Shown here: positions 56,579 through 64,000 of the stretch, in pieces | How the letters are laid out: each line of letters starts with the position of its first letter | Numbering within the stretch: position 1 is the stretch's first letter | Assembly: GCF_014208035.1 (NCBI RefSeq) | Contig: NZ_JACHMK010000001.1 | Coordinates: 248,001-312,000, forward strand | From: Schaalia hyovaginalis | GTDB taxonomy: Bacteria; Actinomycetota; Actinomycetes; Actinomycetales; Actinomycetaceae | DNA length: 64,000 bases | Direction of reading: 5' to 3' | Translations under genes and position numbers: made by a program | Notes under the pieces: generated by a model | Seen by the model: only the letters and a program-made list of their open reading frames with translations | The model's database searches: none | Told to the model about the DNA's origin: nothing

Positions 56579-58735
56579 TCAGAGCATGCAGGACACGCAG
56601 CCCTCGACCTCGGTGCCCTCGAGGGCCATCTGACGCAGGCGCATGTAGTACAGGGTCTTGATGCCCTTGCGCCACGCGTAGATGTAGGACTTGTTGATGT
56701 CGCGCGTCGTCACCGTGTCCGGGTAGAAGAGCGTGAGCGACAGGCCCTGATCGACGTGCTGGGTCGCCACGGCGTAGGTGTCGATGATCCTCTCCGGGCC
56801 GATCTCGTAGGCGTCGACGTAGTACTCGAGATTGTCGTTCGTCATGTAGGGCGCCGGGTAGTAGACGCGGCCGATCTTGCCCTCCTTGCGGATCTCGATC
56901 CGCGAGACGATCGGGTGGATCGAGGAGGTCGAGTTGTTGATGTACGAGATCGAACCGGTCGGCGGGATCGCCTGGAGGTTCTGGTTGTACATGCCGTGGG
57001 CCGCGACATCGGCCGCGAGGGCCTTCCAGTCCTCGGGCGTCGGGATGCGGATCGAGGAGGCGGCGAGGAGCTCGCGGCAGCGCTCGGTCTTCGGCGTCCA
57101 ATCGCCCTCGATGTACTTCGCGAAGTACTCGCCGGTGGCGTACTTCGAGTCCTCGAAGCCCTCGAAGCGCATCCCGCGCTCCTTGGCGATGAGGCAGGAG
57201 GCCTTGATCGCCTCATAGGCGACGGCCAGGAAGTACATGTTCGTGAAGTCGAGCGCCTCCTCGGAGCCGTACATGACGCGCTCGCGGGCGAGGTAGCCGT
57301 GGAGGTTCATCTGGCCGAGGCCGATCGCATGGCTCATCCGGTTGCCCCTGGCCACCGAGGGGACGGCCTGGATGTCGGAGAGGTCCGAAACGGCGGTGAG
57401 GCCGCGGATCGCGGTCTCGATCGTCTTCGAGAAGTCCTCGGAGTCCATGGTCTTGGCGATGTTGAGCGAGCCGAGGTTGCAGGAGATGTCCTTGCCGACG
57501 TGGTCGAAGGAGAGGTCCTCGTTGAAGGTCGAGGCCTCGGAGACCTGGAGGATCTCCGAGCACAGGTTCGACATGGTGACCCGGCCCTTGATCGGGTTCG
57601 CGCGGTTCACCGTGTCCTCGAAGACGATGTACGGGTAGCCGGACTCGAACTGGATCTCGGCGAGGGTCTGGAAGAAGCGGCGGGCGTTGATCTTCTTCTT
57701 GTGGATGCGCCCGTCGTCGACCATCTCGCGGTACTTCTCGGTCACGGAGATCTCCGAGAAGGGCACGCCGTAGACGCGCTCGACGTCGTAGGGGCTGAAG
57801 AGGTACATGTCCTCGTTGTTGCGGGCCAGTTCGAAGGTGATGTCGGGGATGACGACTCCGAGGGAGAGGGTCTTGATGCGGATCTTCTCGTCCGCGTTCT
57901 CCCGCTTCGTGTCGAGGAAGCTCATGATGTCGGGGTGGTGGGCGTGCAGGTAGACCGCGCCCGCGCCCTGACGCGCGCCGAGCTGGTTCGCGTAGGAGAA
58001 GGAGTCCTCGAGGAGCTTCATCACCGGGACGACGCCGCTGGACTGGTTCTGGATCTTCTTGATCGGCGCGCCCGCCTCGCGCAGGTTCGTGAGGGACAGG
58101 GCGACGCCGCCGCCGCGCTTGGAGAGCTGGAGGGCGGAGTTGATGCCGCGGGCGATCGACTCCATGTTGTCCTCGATGCGCAGGAGGAAGCAGGAGACGA
58201 GCTCGCCTCGCGCCCGCTTGCCGGCGTTGAGGAAGGTTGGGGTGGCCGGCTGGAAGCGCCCGGTCATCATCTCGTCGACGAGGTTGCGGGCGAGGGCGAC
58301 GTCGCCGCGCGCGAGGTACAGGGCGACCATGGTGACGCGGTCCTCGAAGCGCTCGAGGTAGCGTTTCCCGTCGAAGGTCTTGAGCGTGTACGAGGTGTAG
58401 TACTTGAAGGCCCCGAGGAAGGTCGGGAAGCGGAACTTGTGGGCGTAGGCCTGCTTGAACAGGGCCTTGACGTCCGCGAAGTCGTACTGCTGAAGGACCT
58501 CGGCCTCGTAGTAGCCCTCGTCGACCAGGTAGGCGAGCTTCTCCTCGAGGTCGTGGAAGAAGACGGTGTTCTGGTTGACGTGCTGGAGGAAGTACTGACG
58601 GGCGGCTTTGCGGTCCGCGTCGAACTGGATCCTCCCCTCGGCATCGTAGAGGTTGAGCTGGGCGTTGAGCGCGTGATAGTCGAGCTCGGGGTCGGAAATA
58701 TCCTCTAGGCCGGTGTCGGTGAGATTCTCTGCCAA
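56579..58735 (-). CDS. nrdE: Class Ib ribonucleotide reductase alpha subunit NrdE
   Basis: The 718-residue catalytic subunit reduces ribonucleoside diphosphates. Substrate-site elements include [20 protein letters not shown] (first redox Cys), NLCSEI (thiyl Cys) and the partner Cys in [16 protein letters not shown]. The C-terminal CVSCML relays electrons from NrdH. It lacks the N-terminal ATP-cone, as class Ib enzymes do. It overlaps nrdI by 31 bases. The partner NrdF is at 35230-36192. Confidence 0.96.
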   Translation of the reverse strand: MAENLTDTGLEDISDPELDYHALNAQLNLYDAEGRIQFDADRKAARQYFLQHVNQNTVFFHDLEEKLAYLVDEGYYEAEVLQQYDFADVKALFKQAYAHKFRFPTFLGAFKYYTSYTLKTFDGKRYLERFEDRVTMVALYLARGDVALARNLVDEMMTGRFQPATPTFLNAGKRARGELVSCFLLRIEDNMESIARGINSALQLSKRGGGVALSLTNLREAGAPIKKIQNQSSGVVPVMKLLEDSFSYANQLGARQGAGAVYLHAHHPDIMSFLDTKRENADEKIRIKTLSLGVVIPDITFELARNNEDMYLFSPYDVERVYGVPFSEISVTEKYREMVDDGRIHKKKINARRFFQTLAEIQFESGYPYIVFEDTVNRANPIKGRVTMSNLCSEILQVSEASTFNEDLSFDHVGKDISCNLGSLNIAKTMDSEDFSKTIETAIRGLTAVSDLSDIQAVPSVARGNRMSHAIGLGQMNLHGYLARERVMYGSEEALDFTNMYFLAVAYEAIKASCLIAKERGMRFEGFEDSKYATGEYFAKYIEGDWTPKTERCRELLAASSIRIPTPEDWKALAADVAAHGMYNQNLQAIPPTGSISYINNSTSSIHPIVSRIEIRKEGKIGRVYYPAPYMTNDNLEYYVDAYEIGPERIIDTYAVATQHVDQGLSLTLFYPDTVTTRDINKSYIYAWRKGIKTLYYMRLRQMALEGTEVEGCVSCML

Positions 58736-59121
58736 AACTCTTCCAGTCCTTCGCGAACTCGGGAGACGTCCTCGGGGGTTCCGAGGAGCTCGAATTTGTA
58801 CATGTGGGGGATGCCCAGTTTTGCCGAGACGATGTCGCCGGCGAGGCAGTAGGCGGTGCCGAAGTTCGTGTTGCCCGAGGAGATCACGCCGACGCAGCGG
58901 CGGCGGTTCTCCGGGTCGTTGAGGAAGGCGATGACCTGCTTGGGGACGGCCCCCTTGATGTTGCCGCCCCCGTAGGTCGGGACGATGAGGACGTAGGGCT
59001 CGTCGACGTGCAGCGCCGGATCGCTTCTCCTCAGCGGGATGCGCTCATTGGGCAGGCCGAGCTTGTCGACGAAGCGCTTCGTATTGTTCGTCGCCGAGGA
59101 GAAGTAGACGACCTTCACCAT
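58705..59121 (-). CDS. nrdI: NrdI flavodoxin-like activator
   Basis: The 138-residue flavoprotein makes the oxidant that assembles the manganese-tyrosyl cofactor of NrdF. FMN-binding elements are [29 protein letters not shown] and [17 protein letters not shown]. Start is ATG 59121. It overlaps nrdE by 31 bases. Confidence 0.94.
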   Translation of the reverse strand: MVKVVYFSSATNNTKRFVDKLGLPNERIPLRRSDPALHVDEPYVLIVPTYGGGNIKGAVPKQVIAFLNDPENRRRCVGVISSGNTNFGTAYCLAGDIVSAKLGIPHMYKFELLGTPEDVSRVREGLEEFWQRISPTPA

Positions 59122-59168
59122 GGGCGGCCTTCCTTTCTTCGATCGGCGAGGGCGGGGCGGACGTGAAT

Positions 59169-59198
59169 CGTCCCGGTCGCCTGGCGGCGGCCGGGACG
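59169..59198 (-). terminator. Hairpin between nrdH and nrdI
   Basis: Eight-base perfect arms (59169-59176, 59191-59198) with a partly pairing 14-base loop lie just after the nrdH stop. It may set a higher nrdH transcript level than nrdIE (inference). Confidence 0.4.
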
Positions 59199-59208
59199 GG
59201 GGAGGGGA

Positions 59209-59472
59209 TCAGGCCTGGCCGACCGCGAGCGGTGCGGCCGCCGCCGCGGCGGCGGCCTTCTTGATGCGGTCGGGGCGGAATCCGGACCAGTGGTCGTCGG
59301 CGGTCATGACGACGGGGGCCTGCTGGTAGCCGAGGCCCTTGATGTACTCGAGCGCTTCAGCGTCCTCGGTGACGTCGATCTTCCGGTAGTCGAGGCCCTG
59401 CTTGTCGAGGGCGCGGTACGTCGCCTCGCACTGGGGGCACTGGGGCTTGGAGTAGACGGTGATCGTCATCTG
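59209..59472 (-). CDS. nrdH: Glutaredoxin-like NrdH
   Basis: The 87-residue thioredoxin-fold protein supplies electrons to NrdE. The redox motif is CPQC (about residues 11-14), with the family C-terminal WSGFRPDRIKKAA. The extra tail is Ala-rich. ATG 59472 has AAGGAGCCTCAG upstream. First gene of nrdHIE. Confidence 0.95.
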   Translation of the reverse strand, partial: QMTITVYSKPQCPQCEATYRALDKQGLDYRKIDVTEDAEALEYIKGLGYQQAPVVMTADDHWSGFRPDRIKKAAAAAAAAPLAVGQA

Positions 59473-59562
59473 AGGCTCCTTGGGGAGGGGATCGTGCGGG
59501 TGTCTCACTCGCGATCCGGGATGGGGACGCTGTTCCGGAGCAGTGCTTCCGAAGATGTCTTC

Positions 59563-59610
59563 ACACTACACCTTGTGTTGCATCCGGGCTACGGGCACAA
59601 GATGTTGTGT
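59563..59610 (-). promoter_or_regulatory. Pair of NrdR boxes upstream of nrdHIE
   Basis: ACACTACACCTTGTGT (59563-59578) and GCACAAGATGTTGTGT (59595-59610) match the NrdR consensus acaCwAtATaTwGtgt closely. Their centres are 32 bp apart, about three helical turns, the spacing usual for the NrdR repressor. They lie 91-138 bases before nrdH. The operon is therefore expected to be repressed when dATP is high. Confidence 0.85.
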
Positions 59611-59633
59611 TCCTCCCTCATCCGGGCTCGTCC

Positions 59634-59853
59634 TGTGGATAGCGCTTCCCGGCGGTGTGGATCGGGTGTGGACGGGGTGTGGGAGAGGGGTCGTGATGGG
59701 GACGAGCGAGGGGACGTCCCGGGGTCGGAGGGGATCGATCCGGCGCATGATCATGCGGAAAATGACATGCGTGTGATTCTGCGCCCCCGTGTCCACAGCT
59801 GTGGGGAGTCTCAGTTCACATGCGTGCACAGAATTGTGGATAAGTGTGGATAA
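59634..59853. promoter_or_regulatory. Cluster of DnaA-box-like sequences upstream of nrdHIE
   Basis: TGTGGATAA occurs twice (59835-59843 and 59845-59853), and near matches are TGTGGATAG (59634-59642), TGTGGATCG (59656-59664) and TGTGGACGG (59667-59675). All point the same way. With the NrdR boxes they fill the 490-base gap between nrdH and sdaA, where no gene is seen. Confidence 0.55.
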
Positions 59854-59962
59854 GTCTTCGTGGGGCGTGCGGAAATCCCCTGACGCCCTCGGCGTGTCGC
59901 CCCATGAGCCCCGTGCCGGGCGAGCGGAATCATCCCCCTGCGCTCACGGCCTCGAAGGGGCT

Positions 59963-61693
59963 CTAGCATTCGACGACGTTGACGGCGAGCCCGCCCGCCG
60001 AAGTCTCCTTGTACTTCGAGAGCATGTCGTTGCCGGTCTGCCGCATCGTCTCGATGACCGCGTCGAAGGACACCTGATGGCGCCCGTCCGACCACAGCGC
60101 CATGCGCGCCGCGTTGATCGCCTTCACCGCGGCGATCGCATTGCGCTCGATGCACGGGATCTGGACCAGGCCCGCGACCGGGTCGCAGGTGAGCCCGAGC
60201 GAGTGCTCCATCGCGATCTCCGCGGCGTTCTCCACCTGCTCGGGGCTCCCGCCGAGGGCCTGGGCCAGTCCCGCCGCCGCCATCGCGGACGCCGATCCCA
60301 CTTCGCCCTGGCACCCGACCTCGGCGCCCGCGATCGAAGCGTTCGTCTTGATGAGAGCCCCGATCGCCGTCGCGGCGAGGAGGAAGTCGTGAACGGCACG
60401 ACGCCGGCGCTCATGCGCTTCGCCCCCGCTCGCCCGGTCCGATGCCAGTCGAACCCTCGCGAGGGGGGCCGAAGCCGGCCCGCACTCGCACGGCCCGGAG
60501 GCCGCGCCCAGGGAGGCCCCGGCCTCCGGGCAGTAGGACACGAGGTAGCCGAGCACGGCCGGCACGACGCCCGCCGCCCCGTTCGTGGGAGCCGTGACGA
60601 TCCGGTGGCCCGCCGCGTTCTCCTCGTTGACGGCGAGCGCGAAGAGGTTCACCCAGTCCATTGCGCGCATCGGATCCTCCGGGGTCGACGCCCAGTGCGA
60701 GCCCGGGGTCGGCGAACCGCCGGAAAGGGCGCGGGCGAAGAGCTTCTCGGACAGGGACTTGGCGCGCCGAGGGACGTCGAGGCCTCCGGGCAGGATCCCC
60801 GACGCGGAGCACCCCGCATCGATGCAGTCGAACATGGAGTCCGCGACGGCGTCCAAGTAGCCCTCGAGCTCGGCGCGACTGCGCACCGACTCCTCGTTCC
60901 GCCGGACGAGCTCGGCGATGGAGAGCCCGTGATCGCGGCACTCGGCCAGAAGGCGGGCCCCCGTGGAGAAGGGGTGGGGCACGGGAACGTCGATCGTCGC
61001 CGCGGACTCCCCCGCGACCAGGGAGGCGACCCGCGGGTCGAGGACGTCCTCATTGGTCTGCACCATGACGAAACCGCCGCCGACCGAGTAGTAGGTCCGG
61101 CGCAGCACGACCTCGTCGCCGCCCGTCGATCCGGCCTGCCCGCCCTCGTCACCCGTCGCCCCCGAGGGCGGGCAGGCGGGCGAGGCGCAGGCCGAACGGG
61201 CCGTGATCGTCAGCGCATTGACGTGGTAGGGCAGAAGCGTGCGCGGCAGGAAACGGATGTCGCGCGCCACATCGAAGGGGAGGGCGCGACCGCCGGGCAG
61301 TTCGAGGCGCCCCGTCTCCGCGATCCGGGGGAGGAGGCCCTCGACCTCGTCGACGCGGACGGTCTCCGGCGCGAAGCCCGACAGTCCGAGCAGCACGGCC
61401 CGGTCGGTGTTGTGGCCGCGGCCCGTGGCCCCGAGTGAACCGTACAAGTCGATCTCGATCGAATCGGGGGCGTCGAGGGATGCGAGTTCCGTGGTGAAAT
61501 CGAGCCCCGCGCGCATCGGGCCCACGGTGTGCGAGGAGGACGGGCCGATCCCGATCCGGAACATGTCGAACACCGAGAGCGGGTGCGCCGCGGCCGCCGC
61601 GGGGACCTCCCCCGACACGAGAGCGGCGGGCGTGGGCGCGCCGGAATCGAAACGGTCGGGAGCGGGCTGGAAGGAGGCGGGCTGGGCAGTCAT
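59963..61693 (-). CDS. sdaA: L-serine ammonia-lyase (iron-sulfur type), with two insertions
   Basis: The 576-residue enzyme deaminates L-serine to pyruvate. Fe-S ligands are Cys461 (AEVGCQGE), Cys503 (LTCDPVAG) and Cys514 (QIPCIE), with spacings 42 and 11 as in the Legionella enzyme. Cys576 is the C-terminal residue, as in the tail-in-site type. FDMFRIGIGPSSSHTVGPMR starts the substrate domain. Usual length is about 455; extra length comes from a 40-residue N-terminus and inserts at about 167-196 and 398-432, both with Cys-rich or Gly-rich low complexity. ATG 61693 is chosen. Confidence 0.92.
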   Translation of the reverse strand: MTAQPASFQPAPDRFDSGAPTPAALVSGEVPAAAAAHPLSVFDMFRIGIGPSSSHTVGPMRAGLDFTTELASLDAPDSIEIDLYGSLGATGRGHNTDRAVLLGLSGFAPETVRVDEVEGLLPRIAETGRLELPGGRALPFDVARDIRFLPRTLLPYHVNALTITARSACASPACPPSGATGDEGGQAGSTGGDEVVLRRTYYSVGGGFVMVQTNEDVLDPRVASLVAGESAATIDVPVPHPFSTGARLLAECRDHGLSIAELVRRNEESVRSRAELEGYLDAVADSMFDCIDAGCSASGILPGGLDVPRRAKSLSEKLFARALSGGSPTPGSHWASTPEDPMRAMDWVNLFALAVNEENAAGHRIVTAPTNGAAGVVPAVLGYLVSYCPEAGASLGAASGPCECGPASAPLARVRLASDRASGGEAHERRRRAVHDFLLAATAIGALIKTNASIAGAEVGCQGEVGSASAMAAAGLAQALGGSPEQVENAAEIAMEHSLGLTCDPVAGLVQIPCIERNAIAAVKAINAARMALWSDGRHQVSFDAVIETMRQTGNDMLSKYKETSAGGLAVNVVEC

Positions 61694-61799
61694 GGGGAAT
61701 ATTGTGCCCGTTCGGCGAGCGCTGGGCGAAGACCGCGCCTCGCCGTCGGGAGCGGGCCGACTCATACGGGCGGGCGGAGCGGGTTTGTAGACTTCCCCC

Positions 61800-62561
61800 A
61801 TGACGAGACTGCAGATGCCCGACCGCGAGAAGGTCCTCGCCGTCATCCAGTGCGCGATGCCGATGGAGGCCGAGCCCCTGGCGGGGATCCTCGAGGCGCC
61901 CGAGGGCGAGGACTCGCCCGTCGAGCTGCGCTTCGGGCACCCGTCCGGCTTCGAGCAGACCTTCAGGCTCGGCCGGATCGACGGCCTTCCCGTACTGCTC
62001 GCCGTGTCCGGCATCGGCCTGGCGAATGCCGCTTCGGCGACGGCCCGCGCCCTCGCCCTCGTCGATGCGCAGATCGTCATCGCCGCGGGAACCACCGGCG
62101 GACTGGCCCGCGAGATCGAGGTCGGGGACATCGCCGCTGGCGTGACGACGATTTACGGGGCGGCCGATGCCACGGCCTTCGGATACGCGCCCGGCCAGGT
62201 GCCGGGAATGCCGGCCGACTACACGACGGCTCCGGCCACGATCGCCGAGGTCGAGGCCCTCGGCGGGGTGCTGGAGCACCCGGTGCGCACGGGTCGTGTC
62301 GTCTCCTCCGATTCCTTCATCACCGCGCCTCTCGCAGAACCGACGCGCGAGCGCTTCCCCGACGCGATCGGCGCCGACATGGAGACCTGCGCGATGGCGG
62401 AAGTCGCCTGGTCGGCGGGCGTGGACTGGGTGAGCCTGCGGGCGGTGTCCGACCTGTGCGGTCCGAGTGCGGACCAGGACTTCCACATGGATTCCGAGGA
62501 GGCGGCCCGTCATTCCGCGGCCGCCATTCGCGCCTTCCTCCGCTCGAGGGCGGCCTCGTGA
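61800..62561 (+). CDS. 5'-methylthioadenosine/S-adenosylhomocysteine nucleosidase-like enzyme
   Basis: The 253-residue protein has the purine-nucleosidase fold: IQCAMPMEAEPLAGIL at the start, AAGTTGGLAREIEVGDI, and catalytic region SDSFI and ADMETCAMAEVAW with the ribose-binding Glu. A final VSDLCG supplies the expected catalytic Asp. It splits adenine from methylthioadenosine or related nucleosides; futalosine hydrolase is a possible alternative. Its stop shares a base with the phosphatase start (TGATG). Confidence 0.85.
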   Translation: MTRLQMPDREKVLAVIQCAMPMEAEPLAGILEAPEGEDSPVELRFGHPSGFEQTFRLGRIDGLPVLLAVSGIGLANAASATARALALVDAQIVIAAGTTGGLAREIEVGDIAAGVTTIYGAADATAFGYAPGQVPGMPADYTTAPATIAEVEALGGVLEHPVRTGRVVSSDSFITAPLAEPTRERFPDAIGADMETCAMAEVAWSAGVDWVSLRAVSDLCGPSADQDFHMDSEEAARHSAAAIRAFLRSRAAS

Positions 62562-63052
62562 TGCGGGTCCTCATGGTGTGCACGGGGAACATCTGCCGCT
62601 CCACGATGGCGCACCAGCTGCTGGATGAAGCGGTGGAGGCGGCCGGACTCGCCGCTGAGATCGAGGTGGATTCCGCTGGCGTCTCCGATGAGGAAGAGGG
62701 CAACCCGATCGATCGGCGGGCGGCGCGGGTCCTGCGCGAGAACGGGCACGGCGTCCCCGACCATCGGGCGCGTCAGGTGCGTTCGGGTGAGCTCGGGCAG
62801 TGGGACCTCGTCTTGGCGATGACCGGGCACCATCTCGCCGCGTTGAATCGACTGCGTGAACGCGCGGGGCTCCGCGGAGCGGAGCGTCCCGAGATCCGCC
62901 TGTTCCGAGACTTCGATCCCGAGGCGCGTCCCGGCGATAGGGATCTGCCCGACCCCTGGTACGGGGGGTATTCCGACTTCGTCGAGACTCTCGAGGTCGT
63001 TGAGCGGACGACGCCCTTCGTGCTCGAGTACACAAAACGACTCCGGGGCTGA
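62561..63052 (+). CDS. Low-molecular-weight protein tyrosine phosphatase
   Basis: The 163-residue enzyme has the P-loop VCTGNICRS with nucleophile Cys7 and Arg13, and the general acid in DLPDPWYGGY. It dephosphorylates phosphotyrosine or arginine residues. Translationally coupled to the nucleosidase by TGATG. Confidence 0.92.
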   Translation: MRVLMVCTGNICRSTMAHQLLDEAVEAAGLAAEIEVDSAGVSDEEEGNPIDRRAARVLRENGHGVPDHRARQVRSGELGQWDLVLAMTGHHLAALNRLRERAGLRGAERPEIRLFRDFDPEARPGDRDLPDPWYGGYSDFVETLEVVERTTPFVLEYTKRLRG

Positions 63053-63080
63053 GACGGGGTAGCTGGGTCGCTTCGGATCC

Positions 63081-63839
63081 TCAGCCTCGAGGGAAGAACC
63101 ACGAGGAGATGCGGGTCCATACGGCCAGGGAAGAGACTGGGGCCAGGCGTGTGATCGCCTCGTCTTGCGTGTCGTCGTAGGCGAGTTCATAGAGGCACTC
63201 GGGTACAGATAGCGTAAGGATCAGGTCGCTCATCCGCCACTGCTCGCCGTCAAGGTCGAAGCATGCCAACGCGGATACAGTCCACGTGCCGTGTGCGAAA
63301 GAGACCGTGAGAGGCGAGGGCCCATCGTGAGCGCCGGGCTCTCCTCCATGGTCGATGTTCTTAGAGACTTGACGAAGGAGACGATCCGCGGCATCAAGGT
63401 TGCCGCGGTCGATCAATTCCACGAATTTTCCAGGCAGAGTATGGGGGCCGAGATCGACCATCTCACGAGGCCGGAGATCGAGGAGAGGGAGAACTAACGA
63501 AGGGTTATCGCAGGGGGCAACTTCTTGCAGGCGGTGCGTGTTGCCCTCGATAAGGACACCGGTTACGCTCTGGGCGCCGATCCAGGTCTCGATGTGTCGG
63601 CCCTCTGCCGGGTGCATGAGTGATCCGAGGAAACGGCGGCGTGCGGTGGTCAGGCCTTCAACAATGGGAGCACATTCTGGTGTAGGACCTGCTGTGTTGA
63701 GGATTCCGGCTTTTCTTAAAGAGCGTGTTCGGCGATGATCTGGCGGAATCGTTCCCAAACAGACGGCGGTGAGGATCGTGTACTCGGTCTCGTCAAGAAT
63801 GAGGATCGGGGCCGGACCCTTCCGGTCGATCGATGCCAT
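63081..63839 (-). CDS. Unrecognised protein in a lower-GC pair at the right edge
   Basis: The 252-residue protein begins MASIDRKGPAPILILDETEY and ends WTRISSWFFPRG. It contains AAVxx-like soluble alpha/beta segments and no signal peptide or membrane helix. GGAGGTGATCTG, an almost perfect ribosome-binding site, precedes ATG 63839, which shares a base with the upstream stop. Base composition is lower in GC than neighbours. Length and layout vaguely recall ESX-associated EspG proteins, but no motif supports that. Unknown function. Confidence 0.75.
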   Translation of the reverse strand: MASIDRKGPAPILILDETEYTILTAVCLGTIPPDHRRTRSLRKAGILNTAGPTPECAPIVEGLTTARRRFLGSLMHPAEGRHIETWIGAQSVTGVLIEGNTHRLQEVAPCDNPSLVLPLLDLRPREMVDLGPHTLPGKFVELIDRGNLDAADRLLRQVSKNIDHGGEPGAHDGPSPLTVSFAHGTWTVSALACFDLDGEQWRMSDLILTLSVPECLYELAYDDTQDEAITRLAPVSSLAVWTRISSWFFPRG

Positions 63840-64000
63840 CAGATCACCTCCACAGTATTGAGAATGCCGATGAAGCCTTCGTAGCGGTTTTCGAAATCGC
63901 GCGTCGGGCAGGTGAAGGTCGCGGATAGACCGAGGCGGGTCTCGGGAGTGTATGGGTGGGGGATGGTCCAGGTCCATTGGAGGGTCGTGAGCGAGCGCTC
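63839..64000 (-). CDS. C-terminal end of an unrecognised protein (partial, cut by window end)
   Basis: The reverse frame is open from 64000 to TGA at 63841-63839 and encodes 53 residues, LTTLQWTWTIPHPYTPETRL through NRYEGFIGILNTVEVI. It is coupled by TGATG to the 252-residue gene and shares its lower GC. No family is recognised. Confidence 0.65.
   Translation of the reverse strand, partial: ERSLTTLQWTWTIPHPYTPETRLGLSATFTCPTRDFENRYEGFIGILNTVEVI

Noticed and set aside
59473..59962. Chromosomal replication origin
   Set aside because: DnaA-like boxes are present but few, with no clear AT-rich unwinding region and no dnaA, dnaN or rpmH gene nearby.
63081..64000. Type VII secretion (EspG-like) genes
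   Set aside because: No WXG100 protein, EccC ATPase or diagnostic motif lies in the window; the similarity was an impression only.

Overview
The window is high-GC DNA (roughly 68-70% by eye) with short operons, many ATGA/TGATG start-stop overlaps, GTG starts and long GC hairpin terminators without U tracts. Gene content (CrgA, class E sortase, PASTA kinase with FHA proteins, class Ib ribonucleotide reductase, AzlCD, a rhomboid with an N-terminal zinc finger) points to an actinomycete, most likely Actinomyces/Schaalia-like. That placement is inferred from content only. The ppiA - rhomboid - crgA - DUF881 - sortase - pknB/pknA/pbpA/rodA/pstP/fhaB/fhaA order resembles the block that lies near oriC in Mycobacterium, so this is probably an origin-proximal region.

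Region 1 (1-8180) is the end of an integrated, phage-like element. A tyrosine integrase (6843-8039) sits next to the 3' end of tRNA-Leu(CAG) (8181-8264). A control region at 2255-2434 separates leftward genes (a Cro-like XRE regulator, two small coupled genes, an excisionase-like HTH protein) from rightward genes (an XRE regulator, a HIRAN-like membrane protein, an unknown protein coupled to an XRE-ImmA protease, and a second ImmA-type protease). Two small rightward genes each carry the same 35-bp upstream repeat. The other end of the element lies beyond the left edge.

Region 2 (8.2-22 kb) is chromosomal transport and signalling: an ECF transporter (ecfT plus a fused S-A-A protein), a DASS carboxylate transporter with a two-component pair, a nitroreductase, a lipoprotein, a FtsX-type ABC exporter and a HAD phosphatase.

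Region 3 (22-36 kb) is the cell-division and cell-wall block: ppiA, rhomboid, crgA, DUF881, sortase and a 51-aa membrane protein, then the reverse-strand fhaA-fhaB-pstP-rodA-pbpA-pknA-pknB operon in which most genes overlap. nrdF follows, about 20 kb from the rest of its pathway.

Region 4 (36-51 kb) is mixed metabolism and accessory genes: an S33 peptidase, AzlCD, an RNase H with a C-terminal extension, a Fic enzyme behind an array of three 41-bp-spaced repeats, oligopeptidase B, a patatin, a second FtsX-type exporter and an MRB1590-type ATPase.

Region 5 (51-64 kb) contains proline catabolism (putA, putP), the nrdHIE operon behind paired NrdR boxes and a cluster of DnaA-box-like sequences, serine deaminase, a nucleosidase coupled to a low-molecular-weight phosphatase, and two coupled unrecognised genes of lower GC at the right edge.
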